Numbered from the stretch's first letter, positions 36,268-47,059 are shown. The stretch is 64,000 nucleotides of DNA from Paludibacter sp. (GCA_028690665.1 JAQVAV010000005.1:124001-188000), one strand, 5' to 3'. Notes: generated by a model from the sequence alone, not told the origin. Numbers and translations: made by a program.

Positions 36268-37544
36268 GACTTTTTTTCTTGTTTTCGAAGTCGTATACTC
36301 TTCATAAATTTTTCATCTTGTTCAACGACTAACATCATTATCGTAAGTATACCGAATAAAGGGCTAAACATTCTTGTCAAAAACATGTCAAAAATCGATG
36401 AAAACATGTATAAAAAAACAATAAATCTATTGAATTCTCTCCTTTTCAAATCGGCCAAAAATACAGGAGAAATATACAAGAACAACAGAATTAACAATCC
36501 AGGAATACCAAATTCCATCGTTGTTTGTATATATTGATTGTGACAATCCTGGTATTTAACATTATTGTTTTCATTAAGTAATCTAGCATATTGTACAAAA
36601 TCTTCCGATTCATACAATGGTAATTTCTTATCAAATGCTGTTTGAGCGCCATTTATACCCTGTCCCAAAACAGGATGTTCTTTAATAACTTCCCAGCCAG
36701 TTTTTGACAAAAAAGTACGAGGATCTTTTTCTACTTTATCTAAAGTGAGACGTTTTTGATAAACCCCTAATATCCCAACGAATAAAACTGGTAGAATAAA
36801 CATGAAAATTAGGCCCATTCTTTTCCATCTTTTATAAAGTTCAATTAAAATCATTGTAAGACATAATAATGTACCGGCAATAAACCCAGTCCTCCCTTCG
36901 CTTATAAATAGAGTAAACATTATTATTAATAACGCAGCAGAGAATAATCCTTTTTTCCACCATTGAAAAATTTTCCCATTTTTTTGAAACAAATACCAGA
37001 TAGAAATAATAGATATATTTAGATATAAATTGAATACCATGTGGTGGTTTACATAAAGTATACGCATTTGTGTGAAAATCTCAGAATGATGAGGCGTCTT
37101 TATAAAATCCATGAAACCAATCCGATAAAACACAAGGTAGAATATAGAAGAGATTGACACTATAATAAATACATATAAAAAGTATTTCAACTTATATAAC
37201 CTGTTAACTCCGAAGAAGCCAACTACAGCCATACCTGCAAGAGATAACCTTTTCTCTAATAAAATATGTGTATACTTATTTGTATCTTCAAAAGGCAGAT
37301 AAAATATTGCCAAAAAGAAAAATAACTCCATTACCAAAAAGTACAACTTAATTTTATCAAAATGAAAATCTCTCCACTTTTTATCTACAAAAATTTCTAT
37401 AACATAAGAAACAAAAAAGATATAATAGAATATTCTTGTCAAATTATTAAATCGAAATAACAAAACAGCTGTTATTGCCATTAAAGAAATAATATTTATA
37501 TAATTGAGAATTAGCGGAAAAGTTGTTTTTTGAGTTTTAAACAT
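36264..37544 (-). CDS. O-antigen ligase/polymerase family membrane protein (Wzy_C-like)
   Basis: The 426-residue protein has about ten to twelve hydrophobic segments and the PF04932 hallmark: FISEGRTGFIAGTLLCL, a long outer loop with EHPVLGQGINGAQTAF and CHNQYIQTTMEFGIPGLLIL. These proteins either ligate glycans onto lipid A core or polymerise repeat units in the periplasm; the sequence does not separate the two. It is the first gene of the coupled run down to 31493, after a 233-bp gap (37545-37777) in which I see only A+T-rich sequence and no clear promoter. Confidence 0.88.
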   Translation of the reverse strand: MFKTQKTTFPLILNYINIISLMAITAVLLFRFNNLTRIFYYIFFVSYVIEIFVDKKWRDFHFDKIKLYFLVMELFFFLAIFYLPFEDTNKYTHILLEKRLSLAGMAVVGFFGVNRLYKLKYFLYVFIIVSISSIFYLVFYRIGFMDFIKTPHHSEIFTQMRILYVNHHMVFNLYLNISIISIWYLFQKNGKIFQWWKKGLFSAALLIIMFTLFISEGRTGFIAGTLLCLTMILIELYKRWKRMGLIFMFILPVLFVGILGVYQKRLTLDKVEKDPRTFLSKTGWEVIKEHPVLGQGINGAQTAFDKKLPLYESEDFVQYARLLNENNNVKYQDCHNQYIQTTMEFGIPGLLILLFLYISPVFLADLKRREFNRFIVFLYMFSSIFDMFLTRMFSPLFGILTIMMLVVEQDEKFMKSIRLRKQEKKS

Positions 37545-37777
37545 ATTGGATTGGAATAAATACTAAATACAGTGAAAAAATAATAGGTGGATGGAGATTG
37601 TAAGAAACATGAACGATAATATAATTTCTATTATTATGATAATGCATGATATTTTGTTCCAAGTGTTTTTTCATTCACATAGGACTGAAATTCATACATT
37701 TTCGTTCTATCATAAAGAATAAAAAAAGTATTCCAGTAAAAAATCACTTCATCATTGTTATAAAATTGCTAATATAT

Positions 37778-39094
37778 TTAATATTGATACACTCTCACCC
37801 AATCTACTTCGAGACAGCCAGTCGCTCCTTTTAATTTTTCAGGAATAAAAGAATTAAAAACCATAAACATTTCTTCTTTGGGAATATTACTTGAAGTTCG
37901 GTAAACTTCGTAATCATTAATTAGCCAAACTAGGTCTTTGTCTGTCCATTTTAACGTATAAATATAAAACTGAGCCGGGTTCAGACCCTTAATTTTCGCT
38001 CCATCGATAACATTCTTACCGGCATTCCCGACATTTATGGCCTTACCGTCAAAATGAAAAATATTAATATGAGGGAATTTTTGATCTACACCCAACCAAA
38101 AAGCATGATTTATCCTTCCGGTACAGCGTATTTTAGCCCTGAAAACACCTCCTTTTTGCCTGAAACTTTCGGCTGATTGCAGAACATCCGATGTATATTC
38201 ATATTCCTTCTCAATAAAACCTTTGGTTGTGTGCCACGCCGGAGCTTTTACACGTTCTTCTTTCGTTGCAATTTTCAGAATTCCGTTTTCGACAGCAACA
38301 TTTTTCCCAGCGTTGTTCGCCTGAAGTTCGTTGGCAAAAGAATGACAACCTTTTAGGTTAGGATGCCCGTAATGAAAGCCAAAATCCCATCGTGACTTGT
38401 CTAATGTATTCCAATCAAACTCTTCGTTATAAGTTAGCCTAACTGATTTATATTCCTGAAAACGCTCAGGTTTTTCATTGTTATAAAAAATTATATCCGG
38501 ATTCTTAACCAATTCATAATAGCGTTGTTCTTTCTTATATTCAGAAGTTGTTTTCCAGCGCTGGGGATTCGCCCAAAATTCATTTTGTGATTTAAACTCA
38601 GGGCTATTTACATGGTTCTTAAGCTGTTCATATTCTTTCAGGAGGTATGAGTCGTGAAAGCGTACATAATTTTTATACGCCGGAGAACGCTCAAACTTTT
38701 TCATTTTCTGAAGTTTTTCTGACAATTTCACCTTTTTAGGATCCCCCAGATCTTCATATTCTTTGGTCTGTTTAAATGCCAGAAACTGTTCAAGTTCCAT
38801 CGATTTCAAAACATCAAGATACATTTTCAGTCCTTTGGAATTTTCCAATTTTCTGAATTTCACAATATCACGATGTTCTTCTGTATCTTTGTATCTTCTG
38901 TTCTGAAGAGTCTTCTTATTTTCTATGAATTGAGCGGATTTAACTTCATGAAAAAGTTTCTGGTACTCAGCCAACTCAACGGACTTAGCCACTTCATCAT
39001 AGCGTTTCATTGAACTGATAAGCTCCTTTTCGGCAGCTTCAATCTTTGCCGTCGAAGTTATTCTTCCTAATAAATTTTTCCAAAACAGATTCAT
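37778..39094 (-). CDS. GH16-fold protein with helical N-terminal repeats and a replaced catalytic triad
   Basis: Residues 1-220 are highly charged helical repeats of about 20-30 residues built around Ser-x-Glu-Tyr/Phe steps (VELAEYQKLF, SMELEQFLAF, RSPAYKNYVRF, NSPEFKSQNEF, TSEYKKEQRYY). Residues 221-438 form a GH16-type beta-sandwich: YNEEFDWNTLDKSRWDFG, GGVFRAKIRCTG, AFWLGVDQ, LKWTDKDLVWLINDYEV and VDWVRVYQY. Where GH16 enzymes have ExDxxE, this protein has HINIFH (His342, Asn344, His347), so it cannot be an ordinary GH16 hydrolase. No signal peptide is seen; the N terminus is MNLFWKNLLGR. It lies upstream of the polysaccharide operon on the same strand. A glycan-binding or structural role is plausible. 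Confidence 0.83.
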   Translation of the reverse strand: MNLFWKNLLGRITSTAKIEAAEKELISSMKRYDEVAKSVELAEYQKLFHEVKSAQFIENKKTLQNRRYKDTEEHRDIVKFRKLENSKGLKMYLDVLKSMELEQFLAFKQTKEYEDLGDPKKVKLSEKLQKMKKFERSPAYKNYVRFHDSYLLKEYEQLKNHVNSPEFKSQNEFWANPQRWKTTSEYKKEQRYYELVKNPDIIFYNNEKPERFQEYKSVRLTYNEEFDWNTLDKSRWDFGFHYGHPNLKGCHSFANELQANNAGKNVAVENGILKIATKEERVKAPAWHTTKGFIEKEYEYTSDVLQSAESFRQKGGVFRAKIRCTGRINHAFWLGVDQKFPHINIFHFDGKAINVGNAGKNVIDGAKIKGLNPAQFYIYTLKWTDKDLVWLINDYEVYRTSSNIPKEEMFMVFNSFIPEKLKGATGCLEVDWVRVYQY

Positions 39095-39131
39095 AATATA
39101 TCTCTGAAAGTAACAACTAATATAGATAACT

Positions 39132-39668
39132 CTAAAACAAAGACTTTATTTTCTCGACACAATCGTCTACCGATTTTGTTATCACTGGCTTATAATTTTC
39201 TACCGGAATAAATTTTTCCTGTCGCATTAGATCTATCTGCTCTAACAAAGGATTGTAAAAACCATGTTCGTTAACCACAAACACTGTTTTTTTATGTTCT
39301 CCGACAATTCCGGCGGCTACCACATCAAACAACTCATCCAAGGTACCATAACTTCCAGGCAAAACAATAAAAACATCTGCAATTTCTTTCATTTTAGCCT
39401 TGCGCTCATTCATGGTTTCCACCACAATTAGCTCAGTACAATCCGGACTTTGACGGTTCATTTTAACTACAGCATCCGGGATAATACCGATTATTTTTCC
39501 ATTTTTCGATGCCGCTCCTTTCGAAACGGCCGTCATTAATCCTCCGGTAGCACCCCCAAAAACCAACACATTACCACTTCCGGCAATCCATTCTCCTAAA
39601 TGTTTTGCCGAAAGCTGATAACTTTCGGCAATATGATTACTCGATGAGCAGTAAACGGCTATTTTCAT
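39132..39668 (-). CDS. LOG-family protein (TIGR00730), phosphoribohydrolase-like
   Basis: The 178-residue protein has the Rossmann start KIAVYCSSSN, the LOG phosphate-binding motif FGGATGGLM and the catalytic signature PGSYGTLDELFD (consensus PGGxGTxxE). ETMNERKAKM supplies the conserved Arg-Lys region. LOG enzymes cleave nucleoside 5'-monophosphates to base and ribose-5-phosphate; plant members activate cytokinins. It starts 3 bp after the gyrB stop, so it is co-transcribed with gyrB. A second LOG paralog is at 57044. Confidence 0.9.
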   Translation of the reverse strand: MKIAVYCSSSNHIAESYQLSAKHLGEWIAGSGNVLVFGGATGGLMTAVSKGAASKNGKIIGIIPDAVVKMNRQSPDCTELIVVETMNERKAKMKEIADVFIVLPGSYGTLDELFDVVAAGIVGEHKKTVFVVNEHGFYNPLLEQIDLMRQEKFIPVENYKPVITKSVDDCVEKIKSLF

Positions 39669-39671
39669 GCT

Positions 39672-41633
<1,962 letters not shown>

Positions 41634-41728
41634 TTATTTAATATTTTATTGTTCAAGCATTTATAAAATAAAAACGCCCCATTTGGCGCATTCCGTTACA
41701 TACATAAAATATTTACGGAAAAAACGTA

Positions 41729-41736
41729 CAAATATA
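41729..41736 (-). promoter_or_regulatory. possible -7 box for gyrB
   Basis: On the minus strand TATATTTG (41736-41729) matches TAnnTTTG about 100 bp before the gyrB start. No -33 TTTG is seen. The leader also holds a short hairpin, GCGCC/GGGCG with a T run (about 41672-41690 read on the minus strand), of unknown use. Confidence 0.4.
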
Positions 41737-41802
41737 CATAAAAAATTGAAAAAACAGCCATTTTACAGTGCTGATTAGTAGTCTAAAAATAACATCCAGA
41801 AA

Positions 41803-41839
41803 CAAAAAAAAGGATTTATACCCTAAAAGCATAAATCCT
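41803..41839 (-). terminator. rho-independent terminator after the Met/Gly-rich protein gene
   Basis: Read on the minus strand, AGGATTTAT (41839-41831) pairs with ATAAATCCT (41819-41811) and is followed by a run of eight T (41810-41803). It lies 17 bp after the stop of the gene ending at 41856 and before gyrB. Confidence 0.85.
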
Positions 41840-41855
41840 CTCAAAACATTATTTT

Positions 41856-42698
41856 TTAGTTCTGCGTCGTCAGCAAAATTGTCGCCTTAAAACTCTTTTT
41901 ATCCATAGACTGTTGCATATCACCCATTCCTTCGGGCATACTGGGTCTTTCGCCCATTTCACCACCACCGGGACCTCCCATGCCTCCGCCGAGACCACTC
42001 ATACCACCAGAACCGCCCATTTGTCCACTGCCTGAAGAGCTTTGAGAAACTCCATTAATTACTATCTGGAATTTCACGGGATACTTGACAATTTTCTGCA
42101 AATCGTAATTTTCTCCAAATAAGTCTTTTAGAGGCACGGACAACTCAAAAGCAGATTTTTCGCTATTACCAGAACTAATCGCAAAACGAAGTTGCTTTGG
42201 GTCTTTATTGCCCGAAGTTGCAATATCCTGATCATATAAAAATCCCTTGATATAAGCAGTATCTTTCGGTTCAAAACGTTTTTTCATTTCAAGCCTTTGC
42301 GAATTCTGATTTCGTCCGGCCTGCATTCCCTGCCCCATATTGGCATTATCCATCTGGCCCAGAGGCATCATACCTTCTTTTTTCTCAAACTCAATGGTTG
42401 CCTTAACTTTTTTCTCTCCCTTAACGGCAAATTTAAGTTTCATCCCCGCCTGTTCTATTTGACGGCGCAAAGTCTTCTCTTCCGACTTAAAAACAAAATA
42501 TAAATTCTGACTGTCATTACGGAATTCATACTTCAACTCTGAATTACCGTCATAAAATCTAAGATTAGTAGTCCAGTCATTCGGATTACCATCAATCTGT
42601 AGAGCGGTTGGCTGCCAGCTTATTTCAGCCACCTGTGCATTTGACCTGATAAAACCCGCTGTCAGAATCATAAAAAATAAAATAAATTTCTTCGGCAT
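41856..42698 (-). CDS. exported protein with CBM9/DOMON-like sandwich and Met/Gly-rich segments
   Basis: The 280-residue protein has a signal peptide (residues 1-20, ending IRSNAQV). Residues 24-110 read as a beta-sandwich with LQIDGNPNDWTTNLRFYDG and LYFVFKSEE, the pattern of CBM9-like / heme-binding DOMON domains in periplasmic proteins. Two Met/Gly-rich low-complexity stretches follow: GQMDNANMGQGMQAGRNQN near 116-134 and a longer one near 210-262 (GGSGGMSGLGGGMGGPGGG). The last 18 residues return to ordinary sequence. The function is unknown. The Met-rich loops could bind copper or form flexible linkers. It lies 25 bp downstream of the photolyase gene on the same strand. Confidence 0.75.
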   Translation of the reverse strand: MPKKFILFFMILTAGFIRSNAQVAEISWQPTALQIDGNPNDWTTNLRFYDGNSELKYEFRNDSQNLYFVFKSEEKTLRRQIEQAGMKLKFAVKGEKKVKATIEFEKKEGMMPLGQMDNANMGQGMQAGRNQNSQRLEMKKRFEPKDTAYIKGFLYDQDIATSGNKDPKQLRFAISSGNSEKSAFELSVPLKDLFGENYDLQKIVKYPVKFQIVINGVSQSSSGSGQMGGSGGMSGLGGGMGGPGGGEMGERPSMPEGMGDMQQSMDKKSFKATILLTTQN

Positions 42699-42723
42699 AA
42701 CTACATTATTATAAATTTAAAAA

Positions 42724-44055
42724 TCAATTTGATTCACAACTTTGATTTAATGCAGCTTTAAATGTGTTTAAAGTACGCTCCCGGGCAAACTTATGATCAA
42801 CAACCGGAGTAAGATATTCAAAACTATCCACTTCTTTCACCCAACGACGTATATAAATAAAATCCGGATCATAACGTTTTGTTTGCTCAACCGGATTAAA
42901 TATTCTGAAATACGGGGCAGCATCACACCCACAGCCGGCAGCCCACTGCCAGTTTCCATTATTAGCCGCCAAATCATAATCGAGCAGTTTTTCTGCAAAA
43001 TATGCCTCTCCCCACCGCCAGTCAATCAGTAAATCTTTTGTCAGAAACGAAGCAACAATCATGCGCACACGATTATGCATTAATCCTGTTTCATTTAACT
43101 GTCGCATTCCGGCATCTACAATAGGGAAACCTGTCTTTCCTGCACACCAACGACGGAACTCTTGTTGATCATTTCTCCATTTAATATTTTCGTACTGCTT
43201 TTTAAATGGCCCGTTTACAACATAAGGAAAATGAACCAGAATACTCATAAAAAATTCACGCCAGATAAGTTCGTTGAGCCAGACTTCGTTGGCATTTACA
43301 GCTATCCGCACCAATTCACGAACACTGACCGTTCCAAAACGCAAATGAGCACTCAACGAAGTAGTTCCCTGCTCGCTCGCAGGAAAATCCCGGGTTTCAT
43401 CATAAGTCCGGATAATATTTTCATCTATCACCGGTGATAAAAATTTCACATCCGTCTTTCTAAACCCTATATCTTCCAATTCAGGGACAAGTTGATTTTC
43501 AATCCGACAAAAACCGGCACTCAAACTTCGAACATCATATCTCTTTAACTGGTCAGTAACAGCCAACTTTTTCTTCCACGCCTTTGAATATGGAGTAAAA
43601 ACAGTATACGGATTTCCATCCGGCTTCAGAAGTTCTGACGATTCAAAGACCACCTGATCCTTATAAGGTTTAAAATCGATATGTTTTATTTTTAAAAATC
43701 CGGCAATTGCATCATCCCTCTCAATCGCTTCCGGTTCATAATCTCGATTTAAATAGACTGTTTTTACATTATATTCACCTATGAGGGTTTCAATAACTTT
43801 CAGCGGATGACCATATTTAACCACAAGACCGGATCCAAAACCGGATAATTCTTTATTCAAAGCCACGAGAGCCTGTCGAATAAAATCAACTCTTCTATCC
43901 GATTTATTATCAAGCTTATTCAGAATATTCCGATCGAAAATAAACAACGGAAGCACTTTCAATCCGGAATTCAGAGCATTGTAAAGCCCCACATTATCCT
44001 CGATGCGTAAATCACGCCTGAACCAAAAAATTACTACCGGAATATTTATCACCAT
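42724..44055 (-). CDS. phrB: deoxyribodipyrimidine photolyase
   Basis: The 443-residue protein has the N-terminal antenna domain (IFWFRRDLRIEDNVGLYNAL, LPLFIFDRNIL) and the helical FAD-binding domain: TSLSAHLRFGTVSVREL, WREFFMSILVHFPYV, GFPIVDAGMRQLNETGLMHN, RMIVASFLTKDLLIDWRWGE and AANNGNWQWAAGCGCDAAPY. These are class I CPD photolyase motifs including the Trp and Asn contacts to flavin. It repairs UV-induced cyclobutane pyrimidine dimers using blue light. It is divergent from ogt, a second direct-reversal repair enzyme, across 141 bp with promoter boxes facing both ways. Confidence 0.95.
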   Translation of the reverse strand: MVINIPVVIFWFRRDLRIEDNVGLYNALNSGLKVLPLFIFDRNILNKLDNKSDRRVDFIRQALVALNKELSGFGSGLVVKYGHPLKVIETLIGEYNVKTVYLNRDYEPEAIERDDAIAGFLKIKHIDFKPYKDQVVFESSELLKPDGNPYTVFTPYSKAWKKKLAVTDQLKRYDVRSLSAGFCRIENQLVPELEDIGFRKTDVKFLSPVIDENIIRTYDETRDFPASEQGTTSLSAHLRFGTVSVRELVRIAVNANEVWLNELIWREFFMSILVHFPYVVNGPFKKQYENIKWRNDQQEFRRWCAGKTGFPIVDAGMRQLNETGLMHNRVRMIVASFLTKDLLIDWRWGEAYFAEKLLDYDLAANNGNWQWAAGCGCDAAPYFRIFNPVEQTKRYDPDFIYIRRWVKEVDSFEYLTPVVDHKFARERTLNTFKAALNQSCESN

Positions 44056-44070
44056 AGCATTAAAAATGCT

Positions 44071-44089
44071 TACTTTTGTTGCAAAAATA
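44071..44089. promoter_or_regulatory. back-to-back -7 boxes between photolyase and ogt
   Basis: TACTTTTG (44071-44078, +) and CAAAAATA (44082-44089, that is TATTTTTG on the minus strand) are both full TAnnTTTG matches and are separated by three bases. The minus box would start transcription only about 20 bp before the photolyase start. No -33 TTTG is found on either side. Confidence 0.5.
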
Positions 44090-44196
44090 TCACAATTACT
44101 GTAGGAAACTATAAGTTTTAAAAAATATTATTGAAACAGACTGAGCTTTTATTTATTTAAACAAATAAAATTTAACCTATCAAAACGATTCAAAAT

Positions 44197-44703
44197 ATGA
44201 AAACACAACAATTTTCTGATACAGCCGAATATGGGTTTTACGATTCGCCTTATGGAACGGCCTGCATGGTATTTCAACATAAAAAATTGTATGCTCTCAT
44301 ATTTCATAAAGAAAAAAACGAAGCATCTAAGGATATAAAAAATCGCTTTAAAAATTTTCATTTAAAAGAAAACGAATCTGAATGTCTGCTACTTGGAGAA
44401 AGAATATTCAGGAGTAGTGAAATTCCCGAATTAGTATTAACCGGAACCGAATTTCAAAAATCAGTGTGGAAAGCTCTATTAGAAATCCCGGTGGGTAAAA
44501 CTGTAACATATACGCAAATTGCAACAGCGATTGGACGGCCGAAAGCAGTGAGAGCGGTTGGCACGGCAATTGGGGCAAATCCCATAGCCATTCTCATTCC
44601 CTGTCACAGGGTTGTCCGTACTGATGGCAACTTAGGAGGCTATCGCTGGGGAATCGATCTTAAAAAAGAAATTCTCAGAAATGAAGGCTGCATTATTGAA
44701 TAA
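44197..44703 (+). CDS. ogt: methylated-DNA--protein-cysteine methyltransferase
   Basis: The 168-residue protein has the full active-site segment IPCHRVVRTDGNLGGYRWG with acceptor Cys136 and the upstream TEFQKSVWKALLEIPVGKTV and YTQIATAIGRPKAVRAVGTA helix that reads the minor groove. It removes alkyl groups from O6-methylguanine by transferring them to itself. The N-terminal domain lacks the zinc-binding and AraC parts of Ada. It is divergent from the photolyase gene. An AT-rich imperfect palindrome (44147-44170) lies between the promoter boxes and the start. Confidence 0.95.
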   Translation: MKTQQFSDTAEYGFYDSPYGTACMVFQHKKLYALIFHKEKNEASKDIKNRFKNFHLKENESECLLLGERIFRSSEIPELVLTGTEFQKSVWKALLEIPVGKTVTYTQIATAIGRPKAVRAVGTAIGANPIAILIPCHRVVRTDGNLGGYRWGIDLKKEILRNEGCIIE

Positions 44704-44852
44704 TTTGTTTCCCGTTTTTTACTTGAAGTTGGAAACTTATCAATTCACAATGTTTGTGTTTTAATTTTTAATATCAACAATAAAAAAACATCATATTCCT
44801 TTTCAGGCAGATATACAAAATTTTATATCTCCTAATAAAAAATTATAACGAC

Positions 44853-46259
44853 ATGGAATTAAAATATTTAATTATATCCGGATTGATTGTCTCTCAGGTC
44901 ATTGCGGCGCAAACTCCACTTAAAAAATTCATCAATAATCCGCTGCTCGAAAATGCAAATGTAAGTTTATTGGTACGAGATCTGCAAACCAATGAAACAC
45001 TTTATGGATACAGGGCCAATAACACTGCTGTTACTGCCTCGACTATAAAAACGGTAACAACGGCAACAGCACTGGAACTTTTCGGAGCAGATTTTCGTTT
45101 TGAAACAAAAATTGAAATTGATGGCGAAATATCAGACAGTATACTCAATGGAAACCTTTATATCTGGGGTGGTGGCGACCCCACTTTAGGTTCAGCCAAA
45201 CTAGGTAATGCCGATTTTTTGAAAATTTGGGCAGACACTATTCGAAAATCAGGTATCAAAAAAATCACAGGACGCATCATCGCCGATCCGTCGATATTTG
45301 ACAAAAATGTTATAAACCGTAAATGGACGTGGGAGGATATAGGAAATTATTATGCTCCCGGTATTCACGGAATTTCGTATTTGGACAATACCTACAAAGC
45401 TTATTTCAACTCAGGTGCACCGGGTACTAAAACCCAATTGGTAAAAATCGAGCCTGAAATCGGCGGACTTGAAATAGACAATCAGGTAATGAGCGCCAAA
45501 ATCAGCTACGACAACGCTTATTTCTTTGGCGCTCCGTTCTTGTACAAACGTTACGTGACTGGAGAAATTCCTGCAAACAAAACAAACTTTATTGTTAAAG
45601 GAGATATCCCCGAGCCGGCATTACTTCTTGCACAGCATTTACACACACAGCTTATAAATAGTGGTATCAGCATTACAAAAGCTCCGATAGTAGAATATAA
45701 GAAAACAGACTCGCGCAAAGTCATTTATACTTATTATTCTCCAACGTTGGCGGAAATCATTACCGAGACGAACGTAAAAAGCAACAACCATTTTGCAGAA
45801 TATCTGTTCCGGTATATCGGGACTTTATCCGGAACTCCTGCAACCACAGAATCATCGATAGAAAACATACGGAGTTACTGGAAAAAGAAAGGGTTACCGG
45901 TTGATCAGTTATTCCAATATGATGGTTCCGGATTATCCCCTGTCGATGGAGTTTCTGCTGAATTTTTTGTAGATCTGCTTACTTACATGAAAAAAAACAG
46001 CAAATACTCCGAAACTTACTTCAACAGTCTTCCTGTTTCCGGCGTAAATGGCACTATGGTAAGCGTACTTAACAAAACACGGCTCCAGGGAAAAGTACAC
46101 GCTAAAAGCGGAACATTAGAAAATGTGAAATGCTATACCGGATACATTGATTTAAACAACCGTACATTAGTTTTTGCCATTTTAGTAAATAATCCGAACG
46201 GAACTTCGCACGCAGTAATCAATCGTATCGAGAACTTCCTTCTGGATATTTCAAAATAG
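44853..46259 (+). CDS. dacB: D-Ala-D-Ala carboxypeptidase/endopeptidase (PBP4)
   Basis: The 468-residue protein has a short signal peptide (ending VIAAQ) and the three S13 motifs: S63-T-I-K66, SNN in VKSNNHFAEYL and KSGT in HAKSGTLENVKCYTG. A large insertion between the first two (about residues 70-290) contains the extra domains of class C low-molecular-mass PBPs. It trims or opens peptidoglycan crosslinks in the periplasm. The stop is 8 bp before birA, suggesting co-transcription. In the 149-bp gap 44704-44852 I find no clear promoter. Confidence 0.95.
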   Translation: MELKYLIISGLIVSQVIAAQTPLKKFINNPLLENANVSLLVRDLQTNETLYGYRANNTAVTASTIKTVTTATALELFGADFRFETKIEIDGEISDSILNGNLYIWGGGDPTLGSAKLGNADFLKIWADTIRKSGIKKITGRIIADPSIFDKNVINRKWTWEDIGNYYAPGIHGISYLDNTYKAYFNSGAPGTKTQLVKIEPEIGGLEIDNQVMSAKISYDNAYFFGAPFLYKRYVTGEIPANKTNFIVKGDIPEPALLLAQHLHTQLINSGISITKAPIVEYKKTDSRKVIYTYYSPTLAEIITETNVKSNNHFAEYLFRYIGTLSGTPATTESSIENIRSYWKKKGLPVDQLFQYDGSGLSPVDGVSAEFFVDLLTYMKKNSKYSETYFNSLPVSGVNGTMVSVLNKTRLQGKVHAKSGTLENVKCYTGYIDLNNRTLVFAILVNNPNGTSHAVINRIENFLLDISK

Positions 46260-46267
46260 ATTTCAAC

Positions 46268-46975
46268 ATGTATGTAAAAGAAACAGACTCAACAAATCAT
46301 TTTCTGAAAGGCCTTCTTCACCAGCAGCAACTTCCTGAGTTTTATTTTGTCCGTGCCGGATTCCAAAATGCAGGAAAAGGGCAAACCGGAAACAGCTGGG
46401 AGTCGGAAACCGGAAAAAACATGCTCATGAGTCTGGTTTTTTACCCCAAGGGAATAGCTATCGAAGAACAATTCATGATGTCAATGCTGGTTAGTGTCGC
46501 CATCCACAATGTTTTGAGCAGTTACTGCAACGATATTAGTATTAAATGGCCAAACGATATTTACTACCAGCAAAAAAAAATTTGCGGTATCCTAATCGAA
46601 GCCAGTCTTCAGGGAGCTGACATCAAGCACATGATTGTCGGGATAGGTTTAAATGTAAATCAGATTCATTTTACAAGTAATGCTCCCAATCCGGTTTCAT
46701 TGCTACAAATTACTGAAAGAAAACATTCGCCCGGGAGAATTGCCGAAAAAATAGTAACTGAAATCACTAAACTTTATCATTCTAATGATCTTGACTCCAT
46801 CGTTAACACATACAAAAATCTTCTTTATCGAAAAAACGGATTTTATAGCTATAAAGACAGTTATGAAATATTTCAGGCAAAAATCATCGATGTGGAGAAA
46901 TCAGGCAAGCTTATCTTAGAAACTCCTTTTGGAGAAAAAAAAGAATATTACTTTAAAGAAGTGGAATATTTATAA
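46268..46975 (+). CDS. birA: biotin--[acetyl-CoA-carboxylase] ligase, single-function type
   Basis: The 235-residue protein has GKGQTGNSWESETGKNMLMS (biotinyl-AMP loop), IKWPNDIYYQQKKICGILIE with the catalytic Lys and MIVGIGLNVNQ. It activates biotin with ATP and attaches it to carrier proteins such as acetyl-CoA or methylmalonyl-CoA carboxylase. The N-terminal winged-helix repressor domain of E. coli BirA is absent, so it is unlikely to regulate transcription. The C-terminal SH3-like cap is short. It follows dacB closely. Confidence 0.95.
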   Translation: MYVKETDSTNHFLKGLLHQQQLPEFYFVRAGFQNAGKGQTGNSWESETGKNMLMSLVFYPKGIAIEEQFMMSMLVSVAIHNVLSSYCNDISIKWPNDIYYQQKKICGILIEASLQGADIKHMIVGIGLNVNQIHFTSNAPNPVSLLQITERKHSPGRIAEKIVTEITKLYHSNDLDSIVNTYKNLLYRKNGFYSYKDSYEIFQAKIIDVEKSGKLILETPFGEKKEYYFKEVEYL

Positions 46976-47001
46976 AATCAAAAAAGTGACATACAAAAAA
47001 A

Positions 47002-47033
47002 GACCTGCAATTATTAATTTGCAGATCCTTTTT
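47002..47033. terminator. weak hairpin between birA and the DUF4834 gene
   Basis: CTGCAA (47005-47010) pairs with TTGCAG (47019-47024); two further outer pairs flank a mismatch, and a T run follows (47029-47033). It lies between convergent genes. Confidence 0.45.
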
Positions 47034-47059
47034 GTTAACTCTTATGAAAAATTAATTTT

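Noticed and set aside
41672-41690. Short hairpin with T run in the gyrB leader as a riboswitch or attenuator
   Set aside because: The stem is only four to five bp and no conserved riboswitch core is seen; too weak to call.
44147-44170. A+T-rich near-palindrome before ogt as an operator
   Set aside because: It has a mismatched pair on each side and such patterns are frequent in A+T-rich gaps; mentioned in the ogt entry only.
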